A stretch of 64,000 nucleotides of DNA from Kutzneria buriramensis (lineage in GTDB: Bacteria; Actinomycetota; Actinomycetes; Mycobacteriales; Pseudonocardiaceae), in the NCBI RefSeq assembly GCF_003387475.1, contig NZ_QUNO01000001.1:62001-126000 (forward strand), given 5' to 3'. Made by a program: the position numbers and the translations under genes. Of this stretch, positions 1 to 9,537 are shown in pieces. Positions within the stretch are counted from its first letter, which is position 1. The number at the start of each line of letters is the position of its first letter. Below the pieces are notes generated by a model. That model worked only from the letters and a program-made list of their open reading frames with translations. It was not told where the DNA came from and made no database searches.

Positions 1-586
1 TAATACCGGCGTGGCGGACGCGGTGGGTTATAGCGGTACCGATCACGACCGTGAGGATGAATCCGTAGGACACCGCCATCCCGATCAGCGGATGGTCCTG
101 GAACGCGCTGCCGCCGACAAATCCGACCAGCGCCGCCTGGGTGCCCCAGAGCAGCACGGCGGCCACCTCCGGGAGCAGGAACCAGGCCGTCGGGAAGCCC
201 AGCGCGCCGGCGGTGGCCAGGGTCGCCGCGCGGCCGCCCGGCACGTAACGACCGAACACGATGAGTAACCGGCCGCGTCGTTCCAGTTGTCGCTGCGCCC
301 ATTCGCGGGCGCGCATCCCGCGGTCCTGGCGCATCAGCCGGGTCAGCACGGCGTTGCCGGTGGTGCGGCCCAGCACGTACGCGGCGGTGTCGCCGGCGAA
401 CGCGCCGGCGGCGGCGATCAGCACCAGTTCGCCCAGGCCGGCCGCGCTCGGCGCGACCAACACGCCGACCAGCACCACAGTGGTCTCGCTCGGCATGAAC
501 GGCAGCAGCGCGTCCAGCGCCGCGATCACGAACACGGCCACCCACAGCCACGGCGACCCGGCCAGTTCCCGCACGATGTCAAGCAC
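1..586 (-). CDS. DedA/SNARE-associated family membrane protein (3' end beyond left edge)
   Basis: This is a polytopic inner-membrane protein of the DedA (VTT/SNARE-associated) family. The family is linked to lipid scrambling/flippase activity and envelope homeostasis. The visible 195 codons contain the PSETT motif after the first membrane segment and the family signature FGRYVPGGRAA near residue 115. Start is GTG at 586, because MLDIVRELAGSP matches a typical DedA N-terminus and a GGCGGG-type ribosome site lies just upstream. The C-terminus is cut off by the window edge. The gene stands alone, downstream of the histidine-rich membrane gene and separated from it by a strong hairpin. The family call is confident; the substrate is unknown. 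Confidence 0.85.
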   Translation of the reverse strand, partial: MLDIVRELAGSPWLWVAVFVIAALDALLPFMPSETTVVLVGVLVAPSAAGLGELVLIAAAGAFAGDTAAYVLGRTTGNAVLTRLMRQDRGMRAREWAQRQLERRGRLLIVFGRYVPGGRAATLATAGALGFPTAWFLLPEVAAVLLWGTQAALVGFVGGSAFQDHPLIGMAVSYGFILTVVIGTAITHRVRHAGI

Positions 587-751
587 CGATCACCCGCCTC
601 GCCGCCGCGGCCGGACACCCCATTCCCTTGCCACACCGGGGTGTTCCCTCCGGGAAGACGGCGACGGAACCTCCTGAACGTAGGACGTCCGCGAGCGCGG
701 CGACAGTAACGGACAGTGAACTCGAGTTGTCACGTTCGAGGAGGATCGTCC

Positions 752-792
752 CGGTTCGCTCCTGTGCGCCGGATGCGCACAGGAGCGAACCG
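752..792 (-). terminator. Strong intrinsic-type hairpin
   Basis: A perfect 18-bp inverted repeat (752-769 with 775-792) has a 5-nt loop. It can be extended by a GAGGA/TCCTC pair at 741-745 and 793-797. It sits 29 bases past the stop of the minus-strand membrane gene ending at 821 and before the dedA start, so it most likely terminates the former. There is no clear U-tract, as is common in actinobacteria. Confidence 0.8.
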
Positions 793-820
793 TCCTCTTC
801 GGCCTCGGCCCGCACCCCTG

Positions 821-1936
821 CTAGCGCGCCGAGGCCGAACTCCCCCACGGAGTCCGTGCCGACGTCCACCCGAGTCCGACGGGCGTCAGTCCCCCGATGC
901 CGACCAGCACCGCCAGCAGCACGACGACCGCCGCCGGCCATGAGTGGAAATCCGTGGGCGGCGCCGTCAGGAACGTGCTTTGGCCCCACAGAGCCAGATA
1001 TCCCAGTGCGGGAGCCAGCACCGCGACCGTCAGCGGCGCCCGGAGCAGGTACGCGACGTCCACCGCGACACCGATCGCCAGCGCCCAGAACGGCACCGCG
1101 TAGGGAGGAAAGCCGATTCCCGTAACGAAAAGCAGCGCGAGGGTGCGGTATCCGACGTAGCAGGCGGCGATCGCGGTGGCGGTGAACCTCCCGTGCAGGA
1201 ACCGTTTCGCCAACGTCAACGTGACCGCCGCGGACAGGACACACCACACCGGGTAGAGCCATTCCGGCAGACCGAGCGCGAAATGCTCCACCGCCGCGCG
1301 GTCGACCGGATGGTGGATCTGCGCCGCCGCGAACTGCAACAGCTCCGGCTGCGCGTACGGCTGGCCGCGATCCCACGCCGCCAACGACAACACGCCGTAC
1401 TCCTGCTGCTCGTTGGGGAACCACAGGTTCTCCAGCAGCGACAGCCAGAGTGCGGCCAGCCCCAGGCGATAGAACCGGTGCCCGCGCGGGAATTCCTTGT
1501 GCCACCCCATGATCAGGCCGATCAGGGTGACCGTGGTGCCGGTGTAGAGCAGCACGTGCGTGACGCTCCACGCCGTCAGGTCCAGGCCGTTCACCGTGTG
1601 GTTGACGATGTCCATCGGGATCGTCACCACGAACGAGCCCATGCCGACCTGGAGGAACCGCAGTGTTCGGCGGTCCGCGCCCAGGCCGGTGTACGTGTGC
1701 ACCAGCACCAGCGCAACCGCGATGCCCGTGCCCACGAAGTTGACCAGGTGCGGCGGGGCGGTGGTGTCCCGGATCCACTTGAAGTGCCAGGCCACGTCCC
1801 AGCTGGCGCCCAGCGTCTTGAACGCAAGGGCGACCAGCCAGGACGTGTACAGCGCGACCGTCACCGCCGGCGGCGTGGGCCTCCCCGCCTCGCCGCGTGT
1901 CCACAGTGGAGCGATCCGCCGCAGTGTCCCCCTCAT
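821..1936 (-). CDS. Histidine-rich polytopic membrane protein, paralogue A, function unknown
   Basis: A 371-aa protein with about eight hydrophobic segments. I do not recognise the family. Conserved between this gene and its neighbour at 2117-3286 are many residues that could bind metal or haem: SWDVAWHF (H51), IRD (D57), PPH (H63), HTYTG (H80), VNHTVNGLD (H113), H127, GWH (H146), LENLWFPNEQQEYG (E169, E176, E179), QIHHP and FPPYAVPF. Start is ATG 1936, with AGGA about 8 nt upstream. It follows its paralogue after 180 bp and has its own terminator, so the pair are separate units rather than a tight operon. An integral-membrane metalloprotein is an inference from the histidines only. Confidence 0.8.
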   Translation of the reverse strand: MRGTLRRIAPLWTRGEAGRPTPPAVTVALYTSWLVALAFKTLGASWDVAWHFKWIRDTTAPPHLVNFVGTGIAVALVLVHTYTGLGADRRTLRFLQVGMGSFVVTIPMDIVNHTVNGLDLTAWSVTHVLLYTGTTVTLIGLIMGWHKEFPRGHRFYRLGLAALWLSLLENLWFPNEQQEYGVLSLAAWDRGQPYAQPELLQFAAAQIHHPVDRAAVEHFALGLPEWLYPVWCVLSAAVTLTLAKRFLHGRFTATAIAACYVGYRTLALLFVTGIGFPPYAVPFWALAIGVAVDVAYLLRAPLTVAVLAPALGYLALWGQSTFLTAPPTDFHSWPAAVVVLLAVLVGIGGLTPVGLGWTSARTPWGSSASAR

Positions 1937-2113
1937 GGCGACAATCCTGGTTGCGGCGGCGGCCGGCGTGAATAGGTAATGGCCCCCAGAGCGGGTAGGG
2001 AAAACCCCCGGGTTAGTTCGTCGGGGTCTGCCTGAGATCTACATTCGGTGTGCCGTGCTTGTGCCGCGCGTACCGCGCGGGGCGAGGTCGCTTCTAAGCC
2101 GGCCTCGTCCCTT

Positions 2114-2154
2114 GTCTCAACTCGATCGATGAACAGACTCGATCGAGTTGAGAC
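2114..2154 (-). terminator. Hairpin terminator overlapping the 3' end of the preceding gene
   Basis: A perfect 16-bp stem (2114-2129 with 2139-2154) has a 9-nt loop, TGAACAGAC. The stop codon (2119-2117) and last codons of the minus-strand membrane gene lie inside the stem, so the hairpin also encodes the C-terminus. It shares its TCGATCGA core and a similar loop with the hairpin after purL. Confidence 0.75.
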
Positions 2155-3286
2155 TGCGGTCCAGAGGCCGGCGCGACCTCGCGCGCTCCCGCGAGGTCCA
2201 GGCGGTGGCGGCCAGCCAGAGGATTGCGAGGACGGCGGCGCTGATGGGGGCGGCCCAGACGGCGCGGGGCGGGGCGGCGAGCAGGACCGACTGCGCGAAC
2301 AGCAGGCCGTAGGCCACGGCCGTGACCACGATCGCGCCGACGAACGGCCGCAGCCACCTCGACAGCGGCAGCAGGAACACCAGGTCGATCGCCACGCCCG
2401 CGCCGAGCAGGAAGAACGGCACCGCGGACGGCGGGAAGGTGGTCGCCGTCAGGACCAGCCACAGCACCGACCGGAAGCCCACGTACAGGCCGGCGATCGC
2501 GGTCGCGGCCCAGCGCCGGCCGACGATCTGCCGGCCCAGCGCGAACAGCAGCACGCACACGCCCAGGCCCCACACCGGGTACACCCAGTCCGGCATCGGC
2601 AGCGAGAAGTGCACGATGCCGGCCCGGCCGATCGGCTGGTGGATCTGGTCGGAGGCGAACTTCAGCAACTCCTGGTTGGCGTAGGGGTGGCCGGGATTCG
2701 CGTCCCACGACGCGATCTCCAGCACGCCGTACTCCTGCTGCTCGTTCGGGAACCAGAAGTCCTCGAAGATCATCGCCAGCAGCACGAGCAGACCCGGCAC
2801 GAACCAGCGGCCGCGGGCGGCGTTGCGGTGCCAGCCCAGCGCGACGCCGATCAGCATGCCGGCGGTGCCGATGAACAGCAGCGAGTGCGACGGGCTCCAG
2901 GTGGTGATGTCCAGCCCGTTCACGGTGTGGTTGACCACGTCGATCGGGATGGCGATGAGGAACAGCCCGGTGCCCCACTGCATCCAGCGCAGCGTCGTGC
3001 GGTCCGCACCGTAACCGGTGTAGGTGTGGAACAGCACCAGCGCGACCGCGATCGCGGTGCCGACGGTGTTCAGGTCGTGCGGCGGCGCCAGGTTGTCGCG
3101 GATAGTCCAGAAGTGCCAGGAGATGTCCCACGAGCCACCGAGCAGCTTGAGCACCAGGGCGACGAACCACCAGGCGTACATGATCGAAACCAGCTCGGCG
3201 GGAGTCTCCCGGCCGGCCGTGCCGCGCGTCCAGTACACCGACCACAGCTCGCGCACGCGGGCCACCGACCAGTCCTTGGTGCTCAT
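2117..3286 (-). CDS. Histidine-rich polytopic membrane protein, paralogue B, function unknown
   Basis: A 389-aa membrane protein, clearly paralogous to the gene at 821-1936. It shares SWDISWHF (H58), IRDNLAPPH (D64, H70), HTYTGYGADR, VNHTVNGLD, GWH and FWFPNEQQEYGVL in the same order. ATG 3286 is preferred because it aligns with the paralogue's N-terminus. An in-frame GTG at 3322 has no ribosome site and would add 12 residues. Eight or so membrane spans are predicted by eye. The C-terminal tail is basic and is encoded by the terminator hairpin. Function is unknown; invariant His and Glu residues suggest a metal or haem cofactor, but this is inference. Confidence 0.78.
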   Translation of the reverse strand: MSTKDWSVARVRELWSVYWTRGTAGRETPAELVSIMYAWWFVALVLKLLGGSWDISWHFWTIRDNLAPPHDLNTVGTAIAVALVLFHTYTGYGADRTTLRWMQWGTGLFLIAIPIDVVNHTVNGLDITTWSPSHSLLFIGTAGMLIGVALGWHRNAARGRWFVPGLLVLLAMIFEDFWFPNEQQEYGVLEIASWDANPGHPYANQELLKFASDQIHQPIGRAGIVHFSLPMPDWVYPVWGLGVCVLLFALGRQIVGRRWAATAIAGLYVGFRSVLWLVLTATTFPPSAVPFFLLGAGVAIDLVFLLPLSRWLRPFVGAIVVTAVAYGLLFAQSVLLAAPPRAVWAAPISAAVLAILWLAATAWTSRERARSRRPLDRSLNSIESVHRSS

Positions 3287-3438
3287 GTCTGGAGCATGAA
3301 CGCTCGCCCGCGCCGATTCCACCGAATCGGCCGAACCGAGATCAGTCGCATACCACCCGATCGAGTGGGTGAGGCGCGTTGCCCCCGCCGGGCCGAGTGG
3401 GCAATGTCACCGGTCTAACCGAGTACGGGAGTGATGCA

Positions 3439-3525
3439 GTGAACAAGCGTGTCATCGCTGGTGTCGTGGTCACCGCGCTGGTGCTGGTCGCCGGCGGGGC
3501 CATCGTCCGGCTCATGCTGAGCTGA
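3439..3525 (+). CDS. Possible 28-aa single-span membrane peptide
   Basis: A 29-codon frame (GTG start) encodes a short basic head, NKR, then a continuous hydrophobic helix of about 20 residues ending in RLMLS. A good GGGAG ribosome site lies 7 nt before the GTG. It sits in the divergent gap between the membrane paralogue and the DUF3151 gene. Composition and Shine-Dalgarno support a real microprotein, but there is no homology evidence. It could be fortuitous. Confidence 0.4.
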   Translation: MNKRVIAGVVVTALVLVAGGAIVRLMLS

Positions 3526-3561
3526 TTCTTCTCAGGGTCCAGGGTCGGGCACGATGTGGCC

Positions 3562-3978
3562 ATGAGCCTCAACGACAACCTGCTCGGCCCCGGCCCCACC
3601 CTGCTGCCCGACCGTCCCGAGTTGCAGGCCCAGCTGGACGGCGGCGCCGACCCGGCCGCGGTCGTGCGCACCGCGCCGGACTTCAGCGAGGCGTGGGCGG
3701 CGCTCGCCGAGCGCGCGCTGGCCGACGGCGACGCCGTCGCCGCGTACGCCTACGCCCGCACCGGCTACCACCGCGGCCTGGACCAGCTCCGCCGCAACGG
3801 CTGGAAGGGCTTCGGCCCGGTGCCGTTCTCGCACCGCGCCAACCAGGGTTTCCTGCGCGCGCTCGCCGCGCTGGCCAAGGCCGCCGGCGAGATCGGCGAG
3901 ACCGAGGAACTCGACCGCTGCCGCACCTTCCTCGCCGACAGCGACCCGCAGGCGCCCGCGGCCCTCGGTCTGGCCTGA
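3562..3978 (+). CDS. DUF3151 family protein
   Basis: A 138-aa soluble protein recognised as DUF3151, an actinobacterial family often found close to purA. It starts MSLNDNLLGPGPTLLP and contains the typical AYAYARTGYHRGLDQLRRNG and FSHRANQGFLRAL blocks, which look like a helical, TPR-like fold. ATG 3562 is chosen; a GTG two codons upstream (3556) is also possible, and neither has a clear ribosome site. The FUSC gene follows after 6 nt, implying co-transcription. The biochemical role is unknown. Confidence 0.85.
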   Translation: MSLNDNLLGPGPTLLPDRPELQAQLDGGADPAAVVRTAPDFSEAWAALAERALADGDAVAAYAYARTGYHRGLDQLRRNGWKGFGPVPFSHRANQGFLRALAALAKAAGEIGETEELDRCRTFLADSDPQAPAALGLA

Positions 3979-3984
3979 CCCGAC

Positions 3985-5058
3985 GTGCTCCAGCGGCTGC
4001 GGGCGCAGCTGCGGCGCCGGTTCCGGCGGTTGCAGCGCACGGCCCTGCCCATCGCCCAGGCCGGGATCGCCGCCGGGGGCGCGTGGCTCGTCGCCACCGA
4101 CCTCGTCGGCCACACCCAGCCGTTCTTCGCGCCCGCGGCCGCGGTCACCTGCATCGGCGTCGCGCTCGGCCAGAAGCTGCGCCGGGTCATCGAGCTGGTG
4201 GTCGGCGTCAGCGTCGGGGTCGGCGTCGGCGACGTGCTGATCTCCCGGATCGGCACCGGCACCTGGCAGATCGTGCTGGTCGTGGTGCTGGCCATGGCCG
4301 CCGCCGTGCTGCTCGACGGCGGCGCGGTGATCGCGCTGCAGGCCGGCACCTCGGCGGTGCTGATCGCCACCCTCGCCCCGCCGACCACCACCGGCGGCTT
4401 CGACCGGATGATCGACGCCCTGATCGGCGGCGCCCTCGGGCTGATCGCCATCGCCCTGTTCCCGCCCGACCCGCTGAACCTGGCCCACCGGCACGGCCGG
4501 GTCGTGCTCGGCGAGCTCGCTGGCGTGCTGCGGGCCATCGGCGAGGCCGTGCCGGAGCGCGACACCGTCGCCGCCGCGGCCGCCCTGAGCCGGGCGCGGG
4601 CCAGCCAGAAGGCCATCGACGAGTTCAAGACCGCCCTGGTCACCAGCGCCGAGGTCACCACCATCGCGCCCATCCGCTGGCGCAACCGGAGCCAGCTGGA
4701 CCGCTATCGTGCCGCCTCCGGGCCCGTCGACCTCGCCGTCCGCAACACGCGGGTGCTGGCCCGGCGCGCGTTGGCCGTGCTCCGCGACGGCGAGGAGCCG
4801 CCGTCGAAGCTGCCGTACGTGCTGGACGGGCTCGCCAACGCCGTGGACGCCCTGCGCGACGAGCTCGCCCGCGGCGTCGATCCCGTACGGACCCGAGCCC
4901 TGCTGCGCACCACCGCCGCCGAGACCGACCAGCTCCTGGTCGACGACGGCTTCTCCGTGCGGGTGATGATCGCCCAGCTCCGGTCCATCGTCGTCGACCT
5001 GCTGGTGGCCGCCGGCGTCAGCCGCGCCGACGCCCTCTCCGCGCTGCCGCCGCTGTGA
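3985..5058 (+). CDS. FUSC family membrane protein (aromatic-acid-exporter-like)
   Basis: A 357-aa protein with an N-terminal membrane half (about residues 20-170, six hydrophobic segments containing FFAPAAAVTCIGVALGQK and the helix pair around LDGGAVIALQAGTSAV) and a C-terminal helical cytoplasmic half. This layout is typical of the FUSC/aromatic acid exporter group, proposed to export aromatic or hydrophobic compounds. GTG start, 6 nt after the DUF3151 stop, so probably one operon. The transported compound cannot be inferred. Confidence 0.75.
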   Translation: MLQRLRAQLRRRFRRLQRTALPIAQAGIAAGGAWLVATDLVGHTQPFFAPAAAVTCIGVALGQKLRRVIELVVGVSVGVGVGDVLISRIGTGTWQIVLVVVLAMAAAVLLDGGAVIALQAGTSAVLIATLAPPTTTGGFDRMIDALIGGALGLIAIALFPPDPLNLAHRHGRVVLGELAGVLRAIGEAVPERDTVAAAAALSRARASQKAIDEFKTALVTSAEVTTIAPIRWRNRSQLDRYRAASGPVDLAVRNTRVLARRALAVLRDGEEPPSKLPYVLDGLANAVDALRDELARGVDPVRTRALLRTTAAETDQLLVDDGFSVRVMIAQLRSIVVDLLVAAGVSRADALSALPPL

Positions 5059-5065
5059 GCGACCC

Positions 5066-5317
5066 TCATCCCTCCGGCCGGTGCAGCACTCCCAGCAGCG
5101 CGTGGTGCACGGCCTCGTGGTCCTTCTGGTCGGCGAGCTGACAGTCCGCCGCCGAGAGCCGGTACCACTCGTCCGCGCCCTCGTAGCGGACCTCCACCGC
5201 CACTGCGCCGTCGGTCAGCGTCGTACGCAGCTCCAGGTCGCCGGTGATCACGCCGACGTCGTCGGTCATCACGCCACCGGGCCCGGCCTTGAACGGCGAC
5301 GTCAGCGGCTCAGTCAC
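5066..5317 (-). CDS. Small conserved-type protein coupled to the DAGK-like gene
   Basis: An 83-aa acidic soluble protein. Its GTG start (5317) overlaps the TGA stop of the upstream gene as GTGA, indicating translational coupling. The sequence shows a beta-rich pattern (VGVITGDLELRTTL, VAVEVRYEGADEWYRLS) followed by a helical tail, DHEAVHHALLGVLHR. No family was recognised. The strict coupling suggests that it works with the degenerate kinase-like protein. It is convergent with the FUSC gene, whose stop is 7 nt away. Confidence 0.7.
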   Translation of the reverse strand: MTEPLTSPFKAGPGGVMTDDVGVITGDLELRTTLTDGAVAVEVRYEGADEWYRLSAADCQLADQKDHEAVHHALLGVLHRPEG

Positions 5318-5997
5318 AGCAGTCCCCTCGCCAGTCGCAGGTCGTCGGTGTTGCGGTACCAGGTCCACTTCGACACCGGACGGGGATGGGGCACGCCGTC
5401 CAGGTGCACGATCGCCGGCACGCAGCCGATCTGGCAGGCCCGGCCCGTGGTCGCCGAGGTCCGCTTGACCACCAGCGTCCGCTTCGTCACCTGGACGAGC
5501 AGGCCGGCGCCCCGGTCCGGGTCCGGACTGACCGTAATGCGGCTGGCCTGGCCGCGCAGGACCACCGCCTCGTCGCAGTAGGCCATGCCCCGCACCGGGC
5601 CGATCACGCCCCGACCGACCAGCACGCCGCCGCTGTCGTCGCGGATCAGCGGCACCGGATCGGGGTCGCCGGTCAGGGCGATGTCGACGGCTCGGCCGGC
5701 GTCGAGTGGCAGATCCCACAGCGAGGCCACCGTCGAGTCCGCCTCGGTCGGCACGAAACCGACCGTCACGTCCCTGAGCGCGTCGGTGCGGAGCAGCCGG
5801 AGGGTGACCGCGGCCAGGTCGGCGTCGGTGCCGATGACCACCAGCCGGCGCCCGTCCAGGCCCTTGACCAGGTGATCCACTTCGTCCTTGCCGGGCCGGG
5901 CGGGGGCGTGGTAGACCTCCACGTCGTCACGATCGGCAAGAGCTGGTGACTGAGCGTGACCCGCGTCCTTTCCGCAGGCCAGCACTAGTGCACCCAT
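5314..5997 (-). CDS. Degenerate diacylglycerol-kinase-like protein
   Basis: A 227-aa protein whose middle resembles the NAD/diacylglycerol kinase catalytic fold: VVIGTDADLAAVTLRLL stands where GGDGT is expected, and VGFVPTEADSTVASLWDLP where PLGTxNDFAR is expected, followed by AGRAVDIAL. The C-terminal part, with VHLDGVPHP, resembles the DAGK C-terminal sheet. Both nucleotide-binding signatures are altered, so it may be a non-catalytic relative. ATG 5997 is chosen because AGGAGG lies 6 nt upstream; GTG 6003 overlaps that site. It is divergent from purA (68 bp) and coupled to the 83-aa gene. Confidence 0.65.
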   Translation of the reverse strand: MGALVLACGKDAGHAQSPALADRDDVEVYHAPARPGKDEVDHLVKGLDGRRLVVIGTDADLAAVTLRLLRTDALRDVTVGFVPTEADSTVASLWDLPLDAGRAVDIALTGDPDPVPLIRDDSGGVLVGRGVIGPVRGMAYCDEAVVLRGQASRITVSPDPDRGAGLLVQVTKRTLVVKRTSATTGRACQIGCVPAIVHLDGVPHPRPVSKWTWYRNTDDLRLARGLL

Positions 5998-6050
5998 CGC
6001 CACCTCCTGGTCTACAGTCGTGCACCGGCATTCGGCCTTTAGTCGTCTAG

Positions 6051-7355
<1,305 letters not shown>

Positions 7356-7377
7356 CGGCGGTTTCCTGCGGCTGGGC

Positions 7378-7956
7378 TCAGAGCAACTGGTCCAGCCGCA
7401 GGCTGATGGGGAACGGCAGGTCGGTGATGAGCTCGCCCGTCACCGCCGCGCGGTCCTGGTAGCCGAACGCGCCGGCCAGATGGCATTCCACCAGCGACAC
7501 CGGCTCGGTGATGTCGACGATCCAGTAGTGCGGGATGCCGGCGTCGGCGTACTCCAGGTGCTTGGTCTTGTAGTCGGTCCGCTTGGAACCGGGCGACACG
7601 ATCTCAACGACGACCGCCACGTCGGAGGCGCGGATCAGCCCGCCCTCATGGCGGACCCGCTGCCGTGCCTTCCGGTCGACGATGATCAGGTCGGGCCGCC
7701 GAACGGAACCCGGCTGGTCCGCCGGGGCGAATTCAAGGTCGACATCCATGTCCTGGATGAGCTCAAGCTCGTCTGGCAGCTGCGGCTTCAGCTGAACGGC
7801 CAGTTCGAAGCCGGCGAAGTTGTGGTCGGGGACAGGGCTCGGGGACACGATCAGGCGACCTTCTACTAGCTCGGTGTAGCCGTTCTCGTCCTCGCCGAGC
7901 TCCATGTACTCCGCGACGGTGTACAGGCGGCTGAGCCAGTCAGGAAGGACGGTCAT
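7378..7956 (-). CDS. Uma2 family PD-(D/E)XK nuclease-like protein
   Basis: A 192-aa protein of the Uma2 family, expanded in cyanobacteria and actinobacteria and predicted to have a restriction-endonuclease fold. The N-terminus has LYTVAEYMEL and ELVEGRLIVSPSP. The nuclease core is visible as RRPDLIIVD and VVVEIVSPGSKRTDYKTK, followed by YWIVD. Start ATG 7956 is set by the AAAAGGAG ribosome site 7 nt upstream; an in-frame start 13 codons earlier lacks one. It is a single gene, convergent with purA. Cellular role unknown. Confidence 0.88.
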   Translation of the reverse strand: MTVLPDWLSRLYTVAEYMELGEDENGYTELVEGRLIVSPSPVPDHNFAGFELAVQLKPQLPDELELIQDMDVDLEFAPADQPGSVRRPDLIIVDRKARQRVRHEGGLIRASDVAVVVEIVSPGSKRTDYKTKHLEYADAGIPHYWIVDITEPVSLVECHLAGAFGYQDRAAVTGELITDLPFPISLRLDQLL

Positions 7957-8010
7957 CGATTGCTCCTTTTGTCCTAACCACTGTCCCACAGTCATCGTTC
8001 CACGATTGGG

Positions 8011-9537
8011 CTACAAGCGCGAACGCCACGTGCCGGTGAGCATGGCCTCCTCCAGGTCCAGTTCGCGCATCACCTTGCGCATGACCTCGTCGTCGAGGCG
8101 GCCAGCGGAGCGCTCGGCGACCAGGACCTCCCGTTGCCTGGCCAGCATTTCCCGCCGAACCCGGGTGATCGCGCCCTCCTGGGACGGGTCCTGCTCGATG
8201 ATCCGGTCCCGCGCCTGCATCATGGCGTGCATCCGCTGGCTGAACATCTTCCGTTGTTCGACGGGGATGTCGGCGGGCACCAGCTCGGAGAGCATCGCCT
8301 TCGCGGCCTTGGCGGCGACCTTGCGGGCCTGCGCCTCCTGGGCGGTGTCCTTCTCCTCGTGCACGCCGAGGCCGCGAATGAGCCACGGCAGGGAAATCCC
8401 TTGCAGCAGCAGGGTTCCGACGGTGATCACGAACGCCACGAGCTGGAGATAGGCCCAGCCTGGGGTCCAGTCGGGGATGCCGGCGGCAGCGGCGAGAGTG
8501 ACGACACCACGCATGCCTGTCCACGACACGATGGCGACAACCCGCCACGACGGGCGAGGTCGGCGGAGCAGACGCAGGATCACGTGGCGGGAGAAGACGA
8601 AAACGATCCGGATGACGATCACGGCGGCGAGCAGCGCCAGCGCGGTGAGCCACGGGTCGAGGCCGGAGACGCCGCGCAGCACGAAGGGCAGTTCGAGACC
8701 GATCAGCCCGAACACCAACGACTCCAGCAGAACGTCCACGGTGGTCCACACCGACTGCTCCTGGAGTCGGGTGGCGAAGCCGGCCTTCGGGGAGTTGTGC
8801 CCCAGGTACAGGCCGGCGGCGACGACGGCGAGCACGCCGGAGCCCTCGAACTCCTCGGCGATCAGGTAGCAGGCGAACGGAACGACCAGGCCCAGCACGG
8901 ATTCCAGCACGGTGTCGTCGAGATGCGTACGGGCGAAGTGCGCGACGACGCCGATGACCAGACCGACGGCGATGCCGACCACGACGGCGACGACGAACGT
9001 GGACAGCTGGGAGAAGAGCCCTGTGCTGGCGCCGGCCACGCCGGCGAGGGCGACCTTGTACAGCGTCAGCGCGGACGCGTCGTTGACGAGGGATTCGCCG
9101 GTGAGCACGGTCATCGCGGACCTGGGCAGCCCGAGTTTGCGGCCGATGGCAACGGCGGCGACGGCGTCGGGCGGCGCGACCACCGCGCCGAGCAGCAGCG
9201 CGACCTCCCACGGCAGCGAGGGCATCAGCAGGTGCGCGGCGAGCCCGATGAGGAAAGCGGTGATCACCACCAGCACCACACCGAGCTGGACGATCGGCCC
9301 GGCGACGGCCTTGAAGTTCAGGTACGAGCTGTCCAGCGACGCCGAATAGAGCAGCGGCGGCAGCACGACGCCGAGCAGGATGTGCGGATCCAGTTGGTAG
9401 TCGTCGGCGCCGGGCAGGAACGAGATCGCCAATCCGACCACGACCAGCAGCAGCGGGGCCGGCAGATCCCGGCGGCGGGCGACCGCCGTCACCGCGATCG
9501 ATCCGACGACGAGTAGCAGCAGCTGGGCGCCGTGCAT
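8011..9537 (-). CDS. CPA1-family Na+(K+)/H+ antiporter, copy 1
   Basis: A 508-aa monovalent cation/proton antiporter. The membrane part (about residues 1-400) has the CPA1 hallmarks [37 protein letters not shown] (the ND ion-binding motif) and [15 protein letters not shown] charged cytoplasmic tail of about 105 residues follows. Start ATG 9537 is set by GGGAGG 8 nt upstream. It is a close paralogue of the gene at 14353-15882, even at the C-terminus (DLEEAMLT here, DLEEAALT there). It is divergent from ssuC. Likely role: pH and Na+ homeostasis. Confidence 0.92.
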   Translation of the reverse strand: MHGAQLLLLVVGSIAVTAVARRRDLPAPLLLVVVGLAISFLPGADDYQLDPHILLGVVLPPLLYSASLDSSYLNFKAVAGPIVQLGVVLVVITAFLIGLAAHLLMPSLPWEVALLLGAVVAPPDAVAAVAIGRKLGLPRSAMTVLTGESLVNDASALTLYKVALAGVAGASTGLFSQLSTFVVAVVVGIAVGLVIGVVAHFARTHLDDTVLESVLGLVVPFACYLIAEEFEGSGVLAVVAAGLYLGHNSPKAGFATRLQEQSVWTTVDVLLESLVFGLIGLELPFVLRGVSGLDPWLTALALLAAVIVIRIVFVFSRHVILRLLRRPRPSWRVVAIVSWTGMRGVVTLAAAAGIPDWTPGWAYLQLVAFVITVGTLLLQGISLPWLIRGLGVHEEKDTAQEAQARKVAAKAAKAMLSELVPADIPVEQRKMFSQRMHAMMQARDRIIEQDPSQEGAITRVRREMLARQREVLVAERSAGRLDDEVMRKVMRELDLEEAMLTGTWRSRL

